Positions 43,076 to 52,673 of a stretch of 64,000 nucleotides of DNA are shown piece by piece; positions within the stretch are counted from its first letter, which is position 1; every line of letters starts with the position of its first letter. The stretch spans positions 62,001-126,000 of the forward strand of contig NZ_JAATNG010000008.1 of NCBI RefSeq assembly GCF_013184805.1, given 5' to 3'. Both the position numbers and the translations under genes were made by a program. This DNA comes from Pseudoruegeria sp. HB172150 (GTDB lineage Bacteria > Pseudomonadota > Alphaproteobacteria > Rhodobacterales > Rhodobacteraceae). The notes beneath the pieces were generated by a model. That model saw nothing but the letters and a program-made list of their open reading frames with translations. It was not told the origin of the DNA and ran no database searches.

Positions 43076-45505
43076 ATGCAGAAACTCGTCGTCATCGGTG
43101 CCGGCATGGCCTCTGGCCGCCTGCTGGAGCACCTGACCGAAACCGACCCCGGCGCCTACGAGGTGACGCTGTTCAACGCCGAGCCTCGGGGCAACTACAA
43201 CCGTATCATGCTGTCGCCGGTGCTTTCGGGCGAAAAGAGCTACGAGGAAATCGTCACCCACGACGACGACTGGTACGCAGCCCGCAACGTGACCTGCCGT
43301 TTCGGCGAAAAGGTCACCGCCGTCGACCGTGCCCGCAAGGTGGTAATCGGCGAAAACGGCGAGGTTCCATACGACAAGCTGGTCTTCGGCACCGGGTCCT
43401 CCGCGTTCATCATTCCATGTCCCGGTCATGACCTCCCCGGCGTCGTCGCCTTCCGCGACCTCGAGGACACCGCTGCCATGACCGAGGCGTCCGGCACCCC
43501 CGGCGCCCGCGCCGTGGTGATCGGCGGCGGCCTTCTGGGGCTGGAGGCCGCCGCCGCCCTGCGCCTGCGCGGCATGGACGTCACCGTCCTGCACCTCTCG
43601 GGCCACCTGATGGAGCGGCAGCTGGACGAGGCCGCCGGGTACCTTCTGCAGAAGGATCTCGAAAAGCGCGGCATCACCGTGATGACCCGCGCCTCCACCA
43701 AGGAGATCCGGGGCAACGGCAAGGTCGAAAGCGTCCTGCTGGAGGACGGCACCGTCCTGCCCGCCGATATCGTCGTGATGGCCGTCGGCATCCGTCCGCA
43801 GGTGCAGCTGGCAAAGGACGCGGGCCTCGACATGGGCCGCGCCATCAAGGTCGACGCCCGGATGCGTACCAGCGATCCGGATGTCTTCGCCGTCGGCGAA
43901 TGCGTGGAGTTCGAAGGCAACCTCTTCGGCCTCGTAGCGCCGCTCTACGACCAGGCCAAGGTACTGGCCAGGACATTGCTGGCCGAGGAGGACGCCTTCA
44001 AGGTCAAGCAGCTCTCCACCAAGCTCAAGGTCACCGGGTGCGACCTCTTCTCCGCCGGCGATTTCGCGGAAGGAGACGGCCGCGAGGACATCGTTTTCCG
44101 CGACCCCGCGCGCGGCATCTACAAGCGCCTCGTCATCGAGAACGACCGGCTGATCGGCGCCGTCATGTACGGCGACACCGCCGACAGCAACTGGTTCTTC
44201 GGACTGATCAGGGACGGCGAAGACATCGCCGACATGCGCGAAAGCCTGATCTTCGGCCCCGGCTTTCAGGGAGGTGCCGCCGCGGACCCTCTCTCAGCCG
44301 TTGCAGCCTTGCCGCCTGAGGCGGAAATCTGCGGCTGCAACGGCGTCTGCAAGGGCCGGATCACCCAGGCCATCGAGGGTGGCGCCACCGACCTCGGCGC
44401 GGTCCGCGCCACCACCAAGGCCAGCGCCTCCTGCGGGACCTGCACCGGCCTGGTGGAACAGCTTCTCGCCGTCACCCTCGGCGACGGCTACGCCACCCCG
44501 GCCGCCCAGCCGATGTGCGGCTGCACCGACCTCACGCACGAGGACGTGCGCCGCCTGATCAAGTCGCAGGAGCTGAAATCCCAACCCGCCGTCTGGCAGG
44601 AACTGGGCTGGACCACTCCCAACGGCTGCCACGTCTGCCGCCCTGCGGTGAACTTCTACCTGCTCGCCGACTGGCCGCTGGACTATCAGGACGACCCGCA
44701 AAGCCGTTTCGTCAACGAACGCAACCACGCCAACATCCAGAAGGACGGCACCTATTCCGTCATGCCCCGCATGTTCGGCGGCATGACCGACGCCAGCGAA
44801 CTGCGCGCCATCGCCGATGCCGCCGACAAGTACGGCGCCGTCGTCAAGGTGACCGGCGGTCAGCGCATCGACCTCCTGGGCGTGAAGAAGGAAGACCTGC
44901 CCGGCATCTGGGAAGACCTGAACAACGCCGGCATGGTCTCGGGCCACGCCTATTCCAAGGGCCTCCGCACGGTGAAGACCTGCGTCGGCTCCGACTGGTG
45001 CCGCTTCGGCACGCAGGATTCCACCGGCCTCGGCATTAAACTGGAAAAGCGTCTCTGGGGATCCTGGACGCCGCACAAGGTCAAGCTCGCCGTCTCCGGC
45101 TGCCCAAGGAACTGCGCCGAGGCGACCTGCAAGGACATCGGCATCGTCTGCGTCGACAGCGGCTACCAGATCGGCGTCGGCGGCGCGGCCGGGATGGACG
45201 TGAAGGAGGTCGAGCGCCTGACCGAGGTCGCGACCGAGGAAGAGGCGATCGACATGACCGTCGCCTTCGTCCAGCTCTACCGTGAGAACGCCAAATACCT
45301 CGACCGCCCCTACAAGTGGATCGCCAAGGTCGGCCTCGACTGGGTCAGGGAACAGGTCGTCGACCCCGCCACCCGCGCCGGCCTGATCGAGCGCTTCGAT
45401 ATCTCGCAGACCGTCTACCAGAAAGACCCCTGGGCCGAACACGTCGCGGAACGCCGCGCGCGCTACGCCCCTCTCGCAGATCTCACCCTGGAGGCCGCGG
45501 AATGA
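43076..45505 (+). CDS. nirB: NAD(P)H nitrite reductase, large subunit
   Basis: An 809-residue enzyme reducing nitrite to ammonium. The N-terminal FAD/NAD domain shows VVIGAGMASGRLLEHL and a second Rossmann motif VVIGGGLLGLEAAAALRL. BFD-type [2Fe-2S] cysteines follow (EICGCNGVCKGRITQAI, ASCGTCTGL, MCGCTDLTHED). The C-terminal siroheme/[4Fe-4S] domain has TCVGSDWCRFG and SGCPRNCAEATCKD. AGAGGAG precedes ATG 43076. It overlaps nirD. In Paracoccus the homologue (NasB) also supplies electrons to nitrate reductase. Confidence 0.94.
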   Translation: MQKLVVIGAGMASGRLLEHLTETDPGAYEVTLFNAEPRGNYNRIMLSPVLSGEKSYEEIVTHDDDWYAARNVTCRFGEKVTAVDRARKVVIGENGEVPYDKLVFGTGSSAFIIPCPGHDLPGVVAFRDLEDTAAMTEASGTPGARAVVIGGGLLGLEAAAALRLRGMDVTVLHLSGHLMERQLDEAAGYLLQKDLEKRGITVMTRASTKEIRGNGKVESVLLEDGTVLPADIVVMAVGIRPQVQLAKDAGLDMGRAIKVDARMRTSDPDVFAVGECVEFEGNLFGLVAPLYDQAKVLARTLLAEEDAFKVKQLSTKLKVTGCDLFSAGDFAEGDGREDIVFRDPARGIYKRLVIENDRLIGAVMYGDTADSNWFFGLIRDGEDIADMRESLIFGPGFQGGAAADPLSAVAALPPEAEICGCNGVCKGRITQAIEGGATDLGAVRATTKASASCGTCTGLVEQLLAVTLGDGYATPAAQPMCGCTDLTHEDVRRLIKSQELKSQPAVWQELGWTTPNGCHVCRPAVNFYLLADWPLDYQDDPQSRFVNERNHANIQKDGTYSVMPRMFGGMTDASELRAIADAADKYGAVVKVTGGQRIDLLGVKKEDLPGIWEDLNNAGMVSGHAYSKGLRTVKTCVGSDWCRFGTQDSTGLGIKLEKRLWGSWTPHKVKLAVSGCPRNCAEATCKDIGIVCVDSGYQIGVGGAAGMDVKEVERLTEVATEEEAIDMTVAFVQLYRENAKYLDRPYKWIAKVGLDWVREQVVDPATRAGLIERFDISQTVYQKDPWAEHVAERRARYAPLADLTLEAAE

Positions 45506-45834
45506 GCTGGATCGATCTTGGACCCATCGACGAAATCCCCGTGCGCGGCGCGCGGCTGGTGAAGACCCATGTCGGCTGCATCGGCCTGTTCCGGACAGCC
45601 GAGGCAGAGGTCTTCGCCGCCGCCAACAAATGCCCCCACAAGGGCGGCCCGCTCAGCGAGGGGATCATTCACGGACAGAAAGTGACCTGCCCGCTGCACA
45701 ACTGGGTGTTCGACCTGAACACCGGCGAAGCGCAGGGCGCGGATCAAGGCCGCATCGAGACCTACCCGGTGCGGCTGGAAGACGGACGGGTGCTGCTCGA
45801 CGCGGAAAGCGTGTCGCGGCGGTCGGCAGCGTGA
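45502..45834 (+). CDS. nirD: nitrite reductase small subunit, Rieske-type
   Basis: A 110-residue Rieske [2Fe-2S] protein with the ligands intact: CPHKGGPLSEG and CPLHNWVFDL. ATG 45502 overlaps the nirB stop. Many NirD proteins of enteric bacteria have lost the cluster ligands, so this one should carry electrons itself, like Paracoccus NasG, which passes them from the NADH-oxidising subunit to nitrate and nitrite reductase. Confidence 0.9.
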   Translation: MSWIDLGPIDEIPVRGARLVKTHVGCIGLFRTAEAEVFAAANKCPHKGGPLSEGIIHGQKVTCPLHNWVFDLNTGEAQGADQGRIETYPVRLEDGRVLLDAESVSRRSAA

Positions 45835-45916
45835 CTGCAGGGGCCGCTTTCCAGCCTGCGGCGTCGGTTACGGCGCCCGGTCGCGGCCGAGTAACCAGTA
45901 TCCGGGAGTACGAGTG

Positions 45917-48565
45917 ATGGACGGTGGAGCACACAACAAACGGTCCGATACGGCGCCGGTGCGCTCCACCTGTCCTTTCTGCGGTGTGGGTTGTGGGATC
46001 CTGCTGTCACCGGACGGACAGGGCGGGATCGCTGTAAAGGGCGATCCGGACCACCCGGCCAATCGCGGGCGCCTCTGTTCCAAGGGCCTCGCCGTGGGCG
46101 AGACCATCGGTCTCGATGACCGCCTGCTTGCGCCGCGCATCGGTGGCGAAGATACCGACTGGGACACCGCGCTCGATCTCGTCGCGGACCGGTTCCGGGA
46201 AACCATCGCACAGCACGGCCCCGACAGCGTGGCCTTCTACGTCTCGGGCCAGATGCTGACCGAGGATTATTATGTCGCCAACAAGCTGATGAAAGGTTTC
46301 ATCGGCTCGGGCAACATCGACACCAATTCCCGCCTCTGCATGGCCTCGACCGTCGCAGGCCATCGCCGCGCCTTCGGCACCGACACAGTGCCGGGCACTT
46401 ATGAAGATCTGGAAGAGGCCGACCTGATCGTCCTCGTCGGGTCCAACCTCGCATGGTGCCACCCGGTGCTGTACCAGCGCATCCTCGCGGCTCGCAAGAA
46501 ACGCGGCACGAAGATCGTCGTCGTCGACCCGCGGCGCACCGCGTCCTGCGACAGCGCCGACATGCATCTGCAGCTCGAACCCGGCAGCGACGTCGCGCTG
46601 TTCAACCGCCTGCTCGTGGCGATCTACGAGGGCGGTGCGCTGGACAAGGGCTATCTCGCGCAGGTCGACGGGTTCGACGATGCGCTCCGCGCTGCCTTCA
46701 GCGACAGGGCCGACGTCACCGGACTTGACCCCGAGCAGATCGAGGATTTCTGCCGTCTCTGGCTGCGCACCGAGAAGGTGGTGACGATCTTCAGTCAGGG
46801 CGTGAACCAGTCCTCCGCGGGGGCGGACAAGGTCAACGCGATCCTGAACTGCCACCTCGCATCCGGCCGCATCGGCAAGCCCGGCATGGGGCCGTTTTCC
46901 GTGACCGGCCAGCCCAACGCGATGGGCGGGCGCGAGGTTGGCGGGCTTGCGAACATGCTGGCCTGCCATCTGGACATAGAGAATGCCGACCACCGCCGCG
47001 CGGTCCGTGATTTCTGGAATGCGCCCGCGATGGCGACCAGGCCGGGACTGAAGGCGGTCGACCTGTTCCATGCGGTAAAGGACGGACGGATCAAGGCGCT
47101 CTGGATCATTCATTCCAATCCCGCCGTCACGCTTCCCGACGCCGACACGATCCGCGACACGATCCGCGACTGCGCCTTTGCCGTCGTCTCCGACATCACG
47201 GCCCAGACCGATACCGCCCGCCTTGCCGACGTGCTGCTGCCCGCCACGGCGTGGGGCGAAAAGGATGGCACCGTCACCAATTCGGATCGCACGATCTCGC
47301 GCCAGCGTGCCGTTCTTCCGGCGCCCGGCATGGCGCGGCCGGACTGGGACATCATCGCTGACGTCGCTCGCCGCATGGGGTGGCGGCACGATTTCGACTA
47401 TGCGTCGCCAGTGGAAATCTACCGCGAGTATGCGGGCCTATCGAGCCTCGGGGGGCATTTCGGTCGCGACTTCGACATCTCGGCTCATGCCACGATCCGC
47501 GACATCGACTATGCCGTGCTGGATCCGTTCCAGTGGCCGCTGACAAAGGAACGGCAGGGCGGACGTTTCTTTGCAGACGGGCAATTCTTCACTGAAACCG
47601 GGCGCGCGCAGATGCTGCCGCTCCGGTTCCGTCCGCCGGAATCGAAGAAAGCGCCGCGCTACCCGTTCCGGCTGAACACCGGTCGCACCCGCGACCAGTG
47701 GCACACGATGACGCGCACGGCGAAATCGGCGCGTCTGGCCGCGCATCTGCCGGAACCGTTCTGCGAGATCCATCCCGAGGATGCCGCGCAGCTCGGTGTG
47801 TCCGCGGCCGGTCTCGTGGAACTGACCAGCCCGCAGGGCCGTGCCGTGCTGCGCGCCCTGATCACCGACCGCGTCCGCCCCGGCGACCTGTTCGCGCCGA
47901 TGCACTGGACCGGAGAGACCGCGCCCTCCGCCCGCATCGACGCGCTTGTCGCGCCGGTCACCGACCCCGTCTCCGGCCAGCCGGAAAGCAAGGCCTCCGT
48001 CTGCGCCGTAAAACCGTTCGATGCCGCCTGGTACGGCTTCGCCGTCTCCGCCATGCCGATGCACCCGCAATCCACCTACTGGGCCCGCAGCCGCACCCGC
48101 ACCGGCTGGCGCGCCGAGCTTGCCGGGCTGGACACCCCCGCCGACTGGGAAGCCTACGCCCGTGACCTGTTCCAGCTCCCCGACTCCGCCGTGCAGGCCG
48201 TCAACGACCCCCGCCGCGGCCATCACCGCTTCGCCTTCCACGCCGATGACCGCCTTCAGGCCGCGCTGTTCATCGCACCCGAGCCGGTCCTCGCGATGCG
48301 CGACTACCTCGCCACGCTGCCCGGCACCGAGGCGCCCGACGCAATCTCGGGCCGCGCCCCCGCCGACCGGCCCGATCCGGGGCCGGTCTTGTGCTCCTGC
48401 TTCAACGTCGGCGTGAACACGATCATGACCGCGATCGAGTCGCAGGGCCTCGTCACTGTCGACGCCATCGGCGCCGCGCTTCAGGCCGGCACCAACTGCG
48501 GCTCCTGCCGGCCCGAGATCGCGGCCCTGATCGCCCGCGCCGCAACCCCGAGGGCCGCCGAATGA
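45917..48565 (+). CDS. nasA: assimilatory nitrate reductase catalytic subunit
   Basis: An 882-residue molybdenum bis-MGD enzyme reducing nitrate to nitrite in the cytoplasm. The N-terminal [4Fe-4S] ligands are C19, C22, C26 and C54. The MGD-binding region includes DTNSRLCMASTVAGHRRAFG, VVVDPRRTASCDSADMHLQL and GPFSVTGQPNAMGGREVGGL. The C-terminus carries a BFD-like [2Fe-2S] motif (VLCSCFNVGVNTIM and TNCGSCRPEI), an electron entry point. No separate NADH-linked reductase gene is present. ATG 45917 follows GGGAG; GTG 45914 is possible. Confidence 0.93.
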   Translation: MDGGAHNKRSDTAPVRSTCPFCGVGCGILLSPDGQGGIAVKGDPDHPANRGRLCSKGLAVGETIGLDDRLLAPRIGGEDTDWDTALDLVADRFRETIAQHGPDSVAFYVSGQMLTEDYYVANKLMKGFIGSGNIDTNSRLCMASTVAGHRRAFGTDTVPGTYEDLEEADLIVLVGSNLAWCHPVLYQRILAARKKRGTKIVVVDPRRTASCDSADMHLQLEPGSDVALFNRLLVAIYEGGALDKGYLAQVDGFDDALRAAFSDRADVTGLDPEQIEDFCRLWLRTEKVVTIFSQGVNQSSAGADKVNAILNCHLASGRIGKPGMGPFSVTGQPNAMGGREVGGLANMLACHLDIENADHRRAVRDFWNAPAMATRPGLKAVDLFHAVKDGRIKALWIIHSNPAVTLPDADTIRDTIRDCAFAVVSDITAQTDTARLADVLLPATAWGEKDGTVTNSDRTISRQRAVLPAPGMARPDWDIIADVARRMGWRHDFDYASPVEIYREYAGLSSLGGHFGRDFDISAHATIRDIDYAVLDPFQWPLTKERQGGRFFADGQFFTETGRAQMLPLRFRPPESKKAPRYPFRLNTGRTRDQWHTMTRTAKSARLAAHLPEPFCEIHPEDAAQLGVSAAGLVELTSPQGRAVLRALITDRVRPGDLFAPMHWTGETAPSARIDALVAPVTDPVSGQPESKASVCAVKPFDAAWYGFAVSAMPMHPQSTYWARSRTRTGWRAELAGLDTPADWEAYARDLFQLPDSAVQAVNDPRRGHHRFAFHADDRLQAALFIAPEPVLAMRDYLATLPGTEAPDAISGRAPADRPDPGPVLCSCFNVGVNTIMTAIESQGLVTVDAIGAALQAGTNCGSCRPEIAALIARAATPRAAE

Positions 48566-49524
48566 CCCTCGCCCCCTACGTCCGCATCCTCGGCCGCGGT
48601 CCCGGCCGCTCCCGCTCGCTGACCCGCGACGAGGCGCGCGAGGCGCTGACCGTCATCCTGAAGGGCGACGCCGCGCCCGAAGCCACCGGCGCCCTCCTCA
48701 TGCTCCTGCGAATGAAGGGGGAGACCCCCGACGAAATCGCGGGCTTCGCCGAGGCCGCCCGCGCAACGCTCCCGCCGCTGCCTCGCCCAGATCTCGACTG
48801 GCCCAGCTACGCCGCCGGCCGCACCCGCGGCCTGCCGTGGTTCCTGCTCTCCGCCCGCCTCGTCGCCTCCGCCGGATACAGCGTGCTGCTGCACGGCTGG
48901 AACTCGCACCAGCAGGTCCACGCCTCGGTCCGCTCGGCACTCCCCCACGCCGGGATCCCGACCGCCCTCAACACACAGGATGTCGCGCGCCACCTCGCCA
49001 ACGGCAACATCGCCTACCTCCCGCTCGAAACCCTGTCCCAACCGCTCCTCGACCTCCTGCAACTCCGCGACCACCTCGGCCTCCGCTCCTGCATCAACAC
49101 CGTGCTCCGCGTGCTAAACCCGGGCGCGGCCAACGCCTCCGTCCAGGGCGTCTTCCACCCGCCCTACCTGACGCTGCAGGCCGACGCGGGCCACCTCCTC
49201 GGTCTCCCCTCCCTGACCGTCATCAAAGGCGGCGGCGGTGAGTTCGAACGGAACCCGGCGAAACATGCCTCCGCCTTCGGCCTGCGCAACGGCACGCCGT
49301 GGGAAGACAGCTTCGCCGACCTCATCGACGAAACCCGCCGTCTCAACGACGGCGAAACCGACCCCGCGCGCCTGACGGCCCTCTGGTCCGGCGCCCTGAC
49401 CGACCCCTTCGCCGAAACCGTCGTCACCGGCACCGCCGCGCTCGCCCTCGCGACCCTCGGCGCCGGCAACCCGGACGAACTCGCCACCCACCTCTGGACC
49501 AGCCGCAACCGCGCCGCCGCCTGA
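48562..49524 (+). CDS. TrpD2/YbiB-like (anthranilate phosphoribosyltransferase fold) protein
   Basis: A 320-residue protein resembling the TrpD2 family: an N-terminal helical domain (GPGRSRSLTRDEAREALTVIL, GALLMLLRMKGETPDEIAG) and a C-terminal phosphoribosyltransferase-like domain. The TrpD PRPP signature KHGNR is replaced by LHGWNSH, and GVFHPPYL, VIKGGGGEFERNP are present. Tryptophan synthesis is therefore unlikely. E. coli YbiB of this family binds nucleic acids. It overlaps nasA (ATGA) and precedes cysG, so it belongs to the nitrate operon; its role there is unknown. Confidence 0.78.
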   Translation: MTLAPYVRILGRGPGRSRSLTRDEAREALTVILKGDAAPEATGALLMLLRMKGETPDEIAGFAEAARATLPPLPRPDLDWPSYAAGRTRGLPWFLLSARLVASAGYSVLLHGWNSHQQVHASVRSALPHAGIPTALNTQDVARHLANGNIAYLPLETLSQPLLDLLQLRDHLGLRSCINTVLRVLNPGAANASVQGVFHPPYLTLQADAGHLLGLPSLTVIKGGGGEFERNPAKHASAFGLRNGTPWEDSFADLIDETRRLNDGETDPARLTALWSGALTDPFAETVVTGTAALALATLGAGNPDELATHLWTSRNRAAA

Positions 49525-49536
49525 AGGAGACCGCCG

Positions 49537-50919
49537 ATGCACGCCTTCCCGATGTTCCTCCGCACCTCCGGTCGCACCGTCGTCATCGCCGGCGGTGGCG
49601 AGCAGGCCGCGCAGAAGGCGCGGCTGATCCTGAAGACCGATGCGCGCCTGATCCTCGCCGCCCCGCGTCTCGACCCCGAACTCGCGGCACTGGTCGCCGG
49701 GGGCCGCGTCGCGCACCTGCCGGGTGATATCGGGGCAGAGGTCTTTGCCACCGCGGCCTTCGCCTTCATCGCAACCGGCGACCCGGCCGAAGACGAACGC
49801 CTCCACGCCCTCGCCCAATCCGTCCGCTGCCCCGTCAATGTCGTGGACCGCCCCGACCTCTGCGACCTGACCACGCCCTCCATCGTCGACCGCGATCCGG
49901 TGGTCGTCGCCATCGGCACGGAAGGTACCGCACCGGTCCTCGCGCGGCAGATCAAGACGCGAGTCGAGACGATGCTGCCGCCGGGCATCGGCGGGCTAGC
50001 CGCTCTGGCAGGAAGGCTTCGCTGCGCGGTCGCGGAACAACTCCCTGCATCCACGCGCCGCGCCTTCTGGGCCTGGGTGTTCAACGGTGCCCCGGCCCGG
50101 CATCATGCCGCCGGGGCAGAGCGCGAGGCGGCTCAGCTGATCAAGTCCGCCATCACCGAGGCGCGCGTGCCCGAAGGTGCAGGCGAGGGGCATATCGCGC
50201 TGGTCGGCGCCGGGCCCGGCGCGCGCGATCTGCTGACCCTGCGCGCCGTGCAGCGCCTGCAGGAAGCGGACGTGATCTTTTACGACCGGCTCGTCGATCC
50301 GGATGTGCTGGAGCTCGCCCGGCGCGATGCCGAACGCGTCTATGTCGGCAAGCAGGTCGGCGCATGCGCCTGGCCGCAGGAACGGATCTGCCGCCTGATC
50401 GTCGCCGAAGCGCGGAAAGGCCGCCGCGTCGTGCGGCTGAAATCCGGCGACCCGTCGATCTTCGGCCGCGCGACGGAAGAGCTGGAGGCGGCCCGCTCCG
50501 CCGGCATCCCGGTGGAAATTGTCCCCGGCATCACAGCGGCCAGCGCCGCGGCGGCCAGCCTCGGGCGCAGCCTCTCCGAACGGGGAGAGACCGATGCGGT
50601 GGTGCTGGTGACCGGCACCTGCCGTCCCGGCGATCCGCCGCCGGACTGGGCGCATCACATGCGCCCCGGAACGACGCTTGCGATCTACATGGGTGTCCGG
50701 TCCGCGGCCCGGATATCAGCCGAGCTGCAGGCACGCGGCGCGGCGGCGGGCACACCCGTAGACGCGGCGGTCGAGGTGTCGACAGCTCGGGAACGTGTGA
50801 TCCGGTGCGACCTGGCCGGGCTGCCGGGTGCTCTGAAGCAGAACGTGGTGACCGGTGCGGCGCTGATCATGGTGCGGCTTCCGAAGAACGGAGCGGGCCA
50901 GGCCGAATTGGCCGCCTGA
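49537..50919 (+). CDS. cysG: siroheme synthase
   Basis: A 460-residue fused enzyme. The N-terminal CysG(B) half (about 1-200: TVVIAGGGEQAAQKARLILK, NVVDRPDLCDLTTPSIVDRDP, GTEGTAPVLARQIKTRVE) dehydrogenates and chelates iron. The C-terminal half (about 215-455: IALVGAGPGARDLLTLRAVQ, FYDRLVDPDVL, RLKSGDPSIFGRATEEL, EIVPGITAASAAAA) is the uroporphyrinogen III methyltransferase. The product, siroheme, is the cofactor of the NirB encoded upstream. It is 12 bases after the TrpD2-like gene, with GAAGGAG at the start, and closes the nitrate operon. Confidence 0.93.
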   Translation: MHAFPMFLRTSGRTVVIAGGGEQAAQKARLILKTDARLILAAPRLDPELAALVAGGRVAHLPGDIGAEVFATAAFAFIATGDPAEDERLHALAQSVRCPVNVVDRPDLCDLTTPSIVDRDPVVVAIGTEGTAPVLARQIKTRVETMLPPGIGGLAALAGRLRCAVAEQLPASTRRAFWAWVFNGAPARHHAAGAEREAAQLIKSAITEARVPEGAGEGHIALVGAGPGARDLLTLRAVQRLQEADVIFYDRLVDPDVLELARRDAERVYVGKQVGACAWPQERICRLIVAEARKGRRVVRLKSGDPSIFGRATEELEAARSAGIPVEIVPGITAASAAAASLGRSLSERGETDAVVLVTGTCRPGDPPPDWAHHMRPGTTLAIYMGVRSAARISAELQARGAAAGTPVDAAVEVSTARERVIRCDLAGLPGALKQNVVTGAALIMVRLPKNGAGQAELAA

Positions 50920-51114
50920 TCTGAACGCGGCCGCTTTGTCTGGCGGGTTGTGTACTCACTTTTTTGCTGAAGGAAGTTCCAGCGCCCAATTATTGGCCAG
51001 TGCCAGGGTGTCCTCGGGACCGATGGTCGCGCCCCCTGTCGCTCGCTCCGCCGTCACGCTACGGAGGGTGGCCCAGCCCTCCGCCCGGCGATTCCCTCCA
51101 GCAGAGCGACTTCC

Positions 51115-52458
51115 ATGCAATTCCCGATCCATATCGCCACGCCCGTTGCCCATCCCGGGCCGCATCCCGACAGCGCCGATGTGGTGGTGATCGGCGCCGG
51201 TGTGGCCGGTGTGTCGGCTGCGCTGTTCCTGAACCGGCGCGGGCTGAAGGTGGTGCTGCTCGAAAAGGGCCGGGTCGCGGGCGAGCAATCCTCGCGCAAC
51301 TGGGGCTGGATCCGGCAGCAGGGGCGCGACCCCGACGAACTGCCGATCATGGTCGAGGCGCGGCGGTTGTGGCTGCAGCTGGCCGAGGAAAGCGGCGAGG
51401 ACATGGGGCTGGCGCCGGGTGGCGTCACCTATCTCGCGACATCCGACAAGGAGATGGCCCAGTTCGAGGACTGGATCCAGTACGCCCGCGCCAACGATGT
51501 CGACAGCCACATGATGACCACCGCCGAGGTGGACGACTTGGTTCCCGGCATGGCGACCCGCTACAAGGGGGCGCTGCGGACACCGTCCGACATGCGGGGC
51601 GAGCCATGGCTGGCCGTCCCGGCGCTGGCGCGGCTGGCCGCGCGCGAGGGCGTGACGGTGGTCGAGCACTGCGCGGCGCGGACCCTCGATATCTCGGGCG
51701 GCAAGGTCGCTGGCGTGGTGACCGAGCAGGGGCGCATCGCCGCGCCGCAGGTGCTTCTGACCGGCGGGGCGTGGTCCTCGCTGTTCCTGCGGGCGCATGG
51801 GGTGGCGATGCCGCAGCTCTCCGTGCGGGCAACCGTGGCCGCGACGGAACAGTTGCCCACCGTGCATGAAGGTGGCGTCGCGGACGACAAGATCGCCTTC
51901 CGCCGCCGCAACGACGGCGGCTATTCCATCGCGGCCGGTGGATTCCACGACCTCTATATCGGGCCGGATGCGTTCCGGAACGTGTTCAAATATCTTCATG
52001 TCCTGGGTGAACATCCGTTCAGCACCCGGTATCACCTGAAATCGCCTGCCGCCTACCCGGATGCCTGGGGTACGCCGCGGCGCTGGGACGGCGACAGGGA
52101 AAGTCCATTCGAGCGGATGCGCATCCTGAACCCGGCGCCCAGCAAGGTTGCGCTGAAGAAGTTCACCGGCGGGTTCTCGCGTCTGTTCCCCGAGTTCGGC
52201 GAGATCCGGCTGCGGACCGCCTGGGCCGGGATGATCGACCTGATGCCCGATACGGTTCCGGTCCTCGACCGGGCCGAGGCGCTTCCGGGCCTCTGGATCG
52301 GGACTGGTCTGTCGGGCCACGGCTTCGGCATCGGTCCCGGTATCGGCCGGGTACTGGCCGACCTGATCGCGGGCAATGCGCCGGGCCACGACCTGACGCG
52401 GTTCCGGCTGGCGCGCTTCAGCGACGGCACGCCGATCCGCCCCGGCCCGGCCCTTTGA
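51115..52458 (+). CDS. FAD-dependent oxidoreductase (DAO family)
   Basis: A 447-residue flavoprotein of the D-amino-acid dehydrogenase/glycine oxidase type. The FAD fold is DVVVIGAGVAGVSAALFLNR (about 22-41), with the next conserved strand LLEKGRVAGEQSSRNWGWIR. The C-terminal FAD contact is LWIGTGLSGHGFGIGPGIGRVLADL. SSRNWGW is characteristic of a proteobacterial group often annotated as amine or opine-type oxidases. It has no close partner gene, so the substrate is unknown. Repeat D1 starts 33 bases after the stop. Confidence 0.85.
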   Translation: MQFPIHIATPVAHPGPHPDSADVVVIGAGVAGVSAALFLNRRGLKVVLLEKGRVAGEQSSRNWGWIRQQGRDPDELPIMVEARRLWLQLAEESGEDMGLAPGGVTYLATSDKEMAQFEDWIQYARANDVDSHMMTTAEVDDLVPGMATRYKGALRTPSDMRGEPWLAVPALARLAAREGVTVVEHCAARTLDISGGKVAGVVTEQGRIAAPQVLLTGGAWSSLFLRAHGVAMPQLSVRATVAATEQLPTVHEGGVADDKIAFRRRNDGGYSIAAGGFHDLYIGPDAFRNVFKYLHVLGEHPFSTRYHLKSPAAYPDAWGTPRRWDGDRESPFERMRILNPAPSKVALKKFTGGFSRLFPEFGEIRLRTAWAGMIDLMPDTVPVLDRAEALPGLWIGTGLSGHGFGIGPGIGRVLADLIAGNAPGHDLTRFRLARFSDGTPIRPGPAL

Positions 52459-52490
52459 CGCGCCAGCCTTGCAGGCGTCCCCGACCATAG

Positions 52491-52545
52491 GTTAGCGCTA
52501 ACACTCCTGAAATCAATGACTTGACCCCCCGTCCCCATGGGGACG
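52491..52545 (+). repeat. 55-bp modular repeat D1
   Basis: Three conserved blocks: GTTAGCGCTAAC (perfect palindrome, 52491-52502), AAATCAATGACTT (52510-52522) and CGTCCCCATGGGGACG (perfect palindrome, 52530-52545), separated by two 7-base variable spacers. The same blocks with the same spacings recur in reverse orientation at 55609-55663. The first block resembles LacI/GntR-type operators. It lies in the 215-base gap between a FAD oxidoreductase and the LpxR-like gene. Confidence 0.82.
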
Positions 52546-52673
52546 CCCTCCCAGTTGCCCGAATGTGTCCCCCCGGACACGACCGAAGAATGTGCCGTCC
52601 CCCACCTATGGCCTGCCCGCTTTTCCCCCTATAACCAGTCCTTGGGGCGACTATTTTCATTTTCGGGGGACCT

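Noticed and set aside
50956-51114. Open minus-strand frame in the gap before the FAD oxidoreductase, reading GPEDTLALANNWALELPSAK near its end
   Set aside because: It looks faintly protein-like and could be a gene remnant, but it has no start of its own, runs on as an antisense shadow of the FAD oxidoreductase, and matches no family I recognise.
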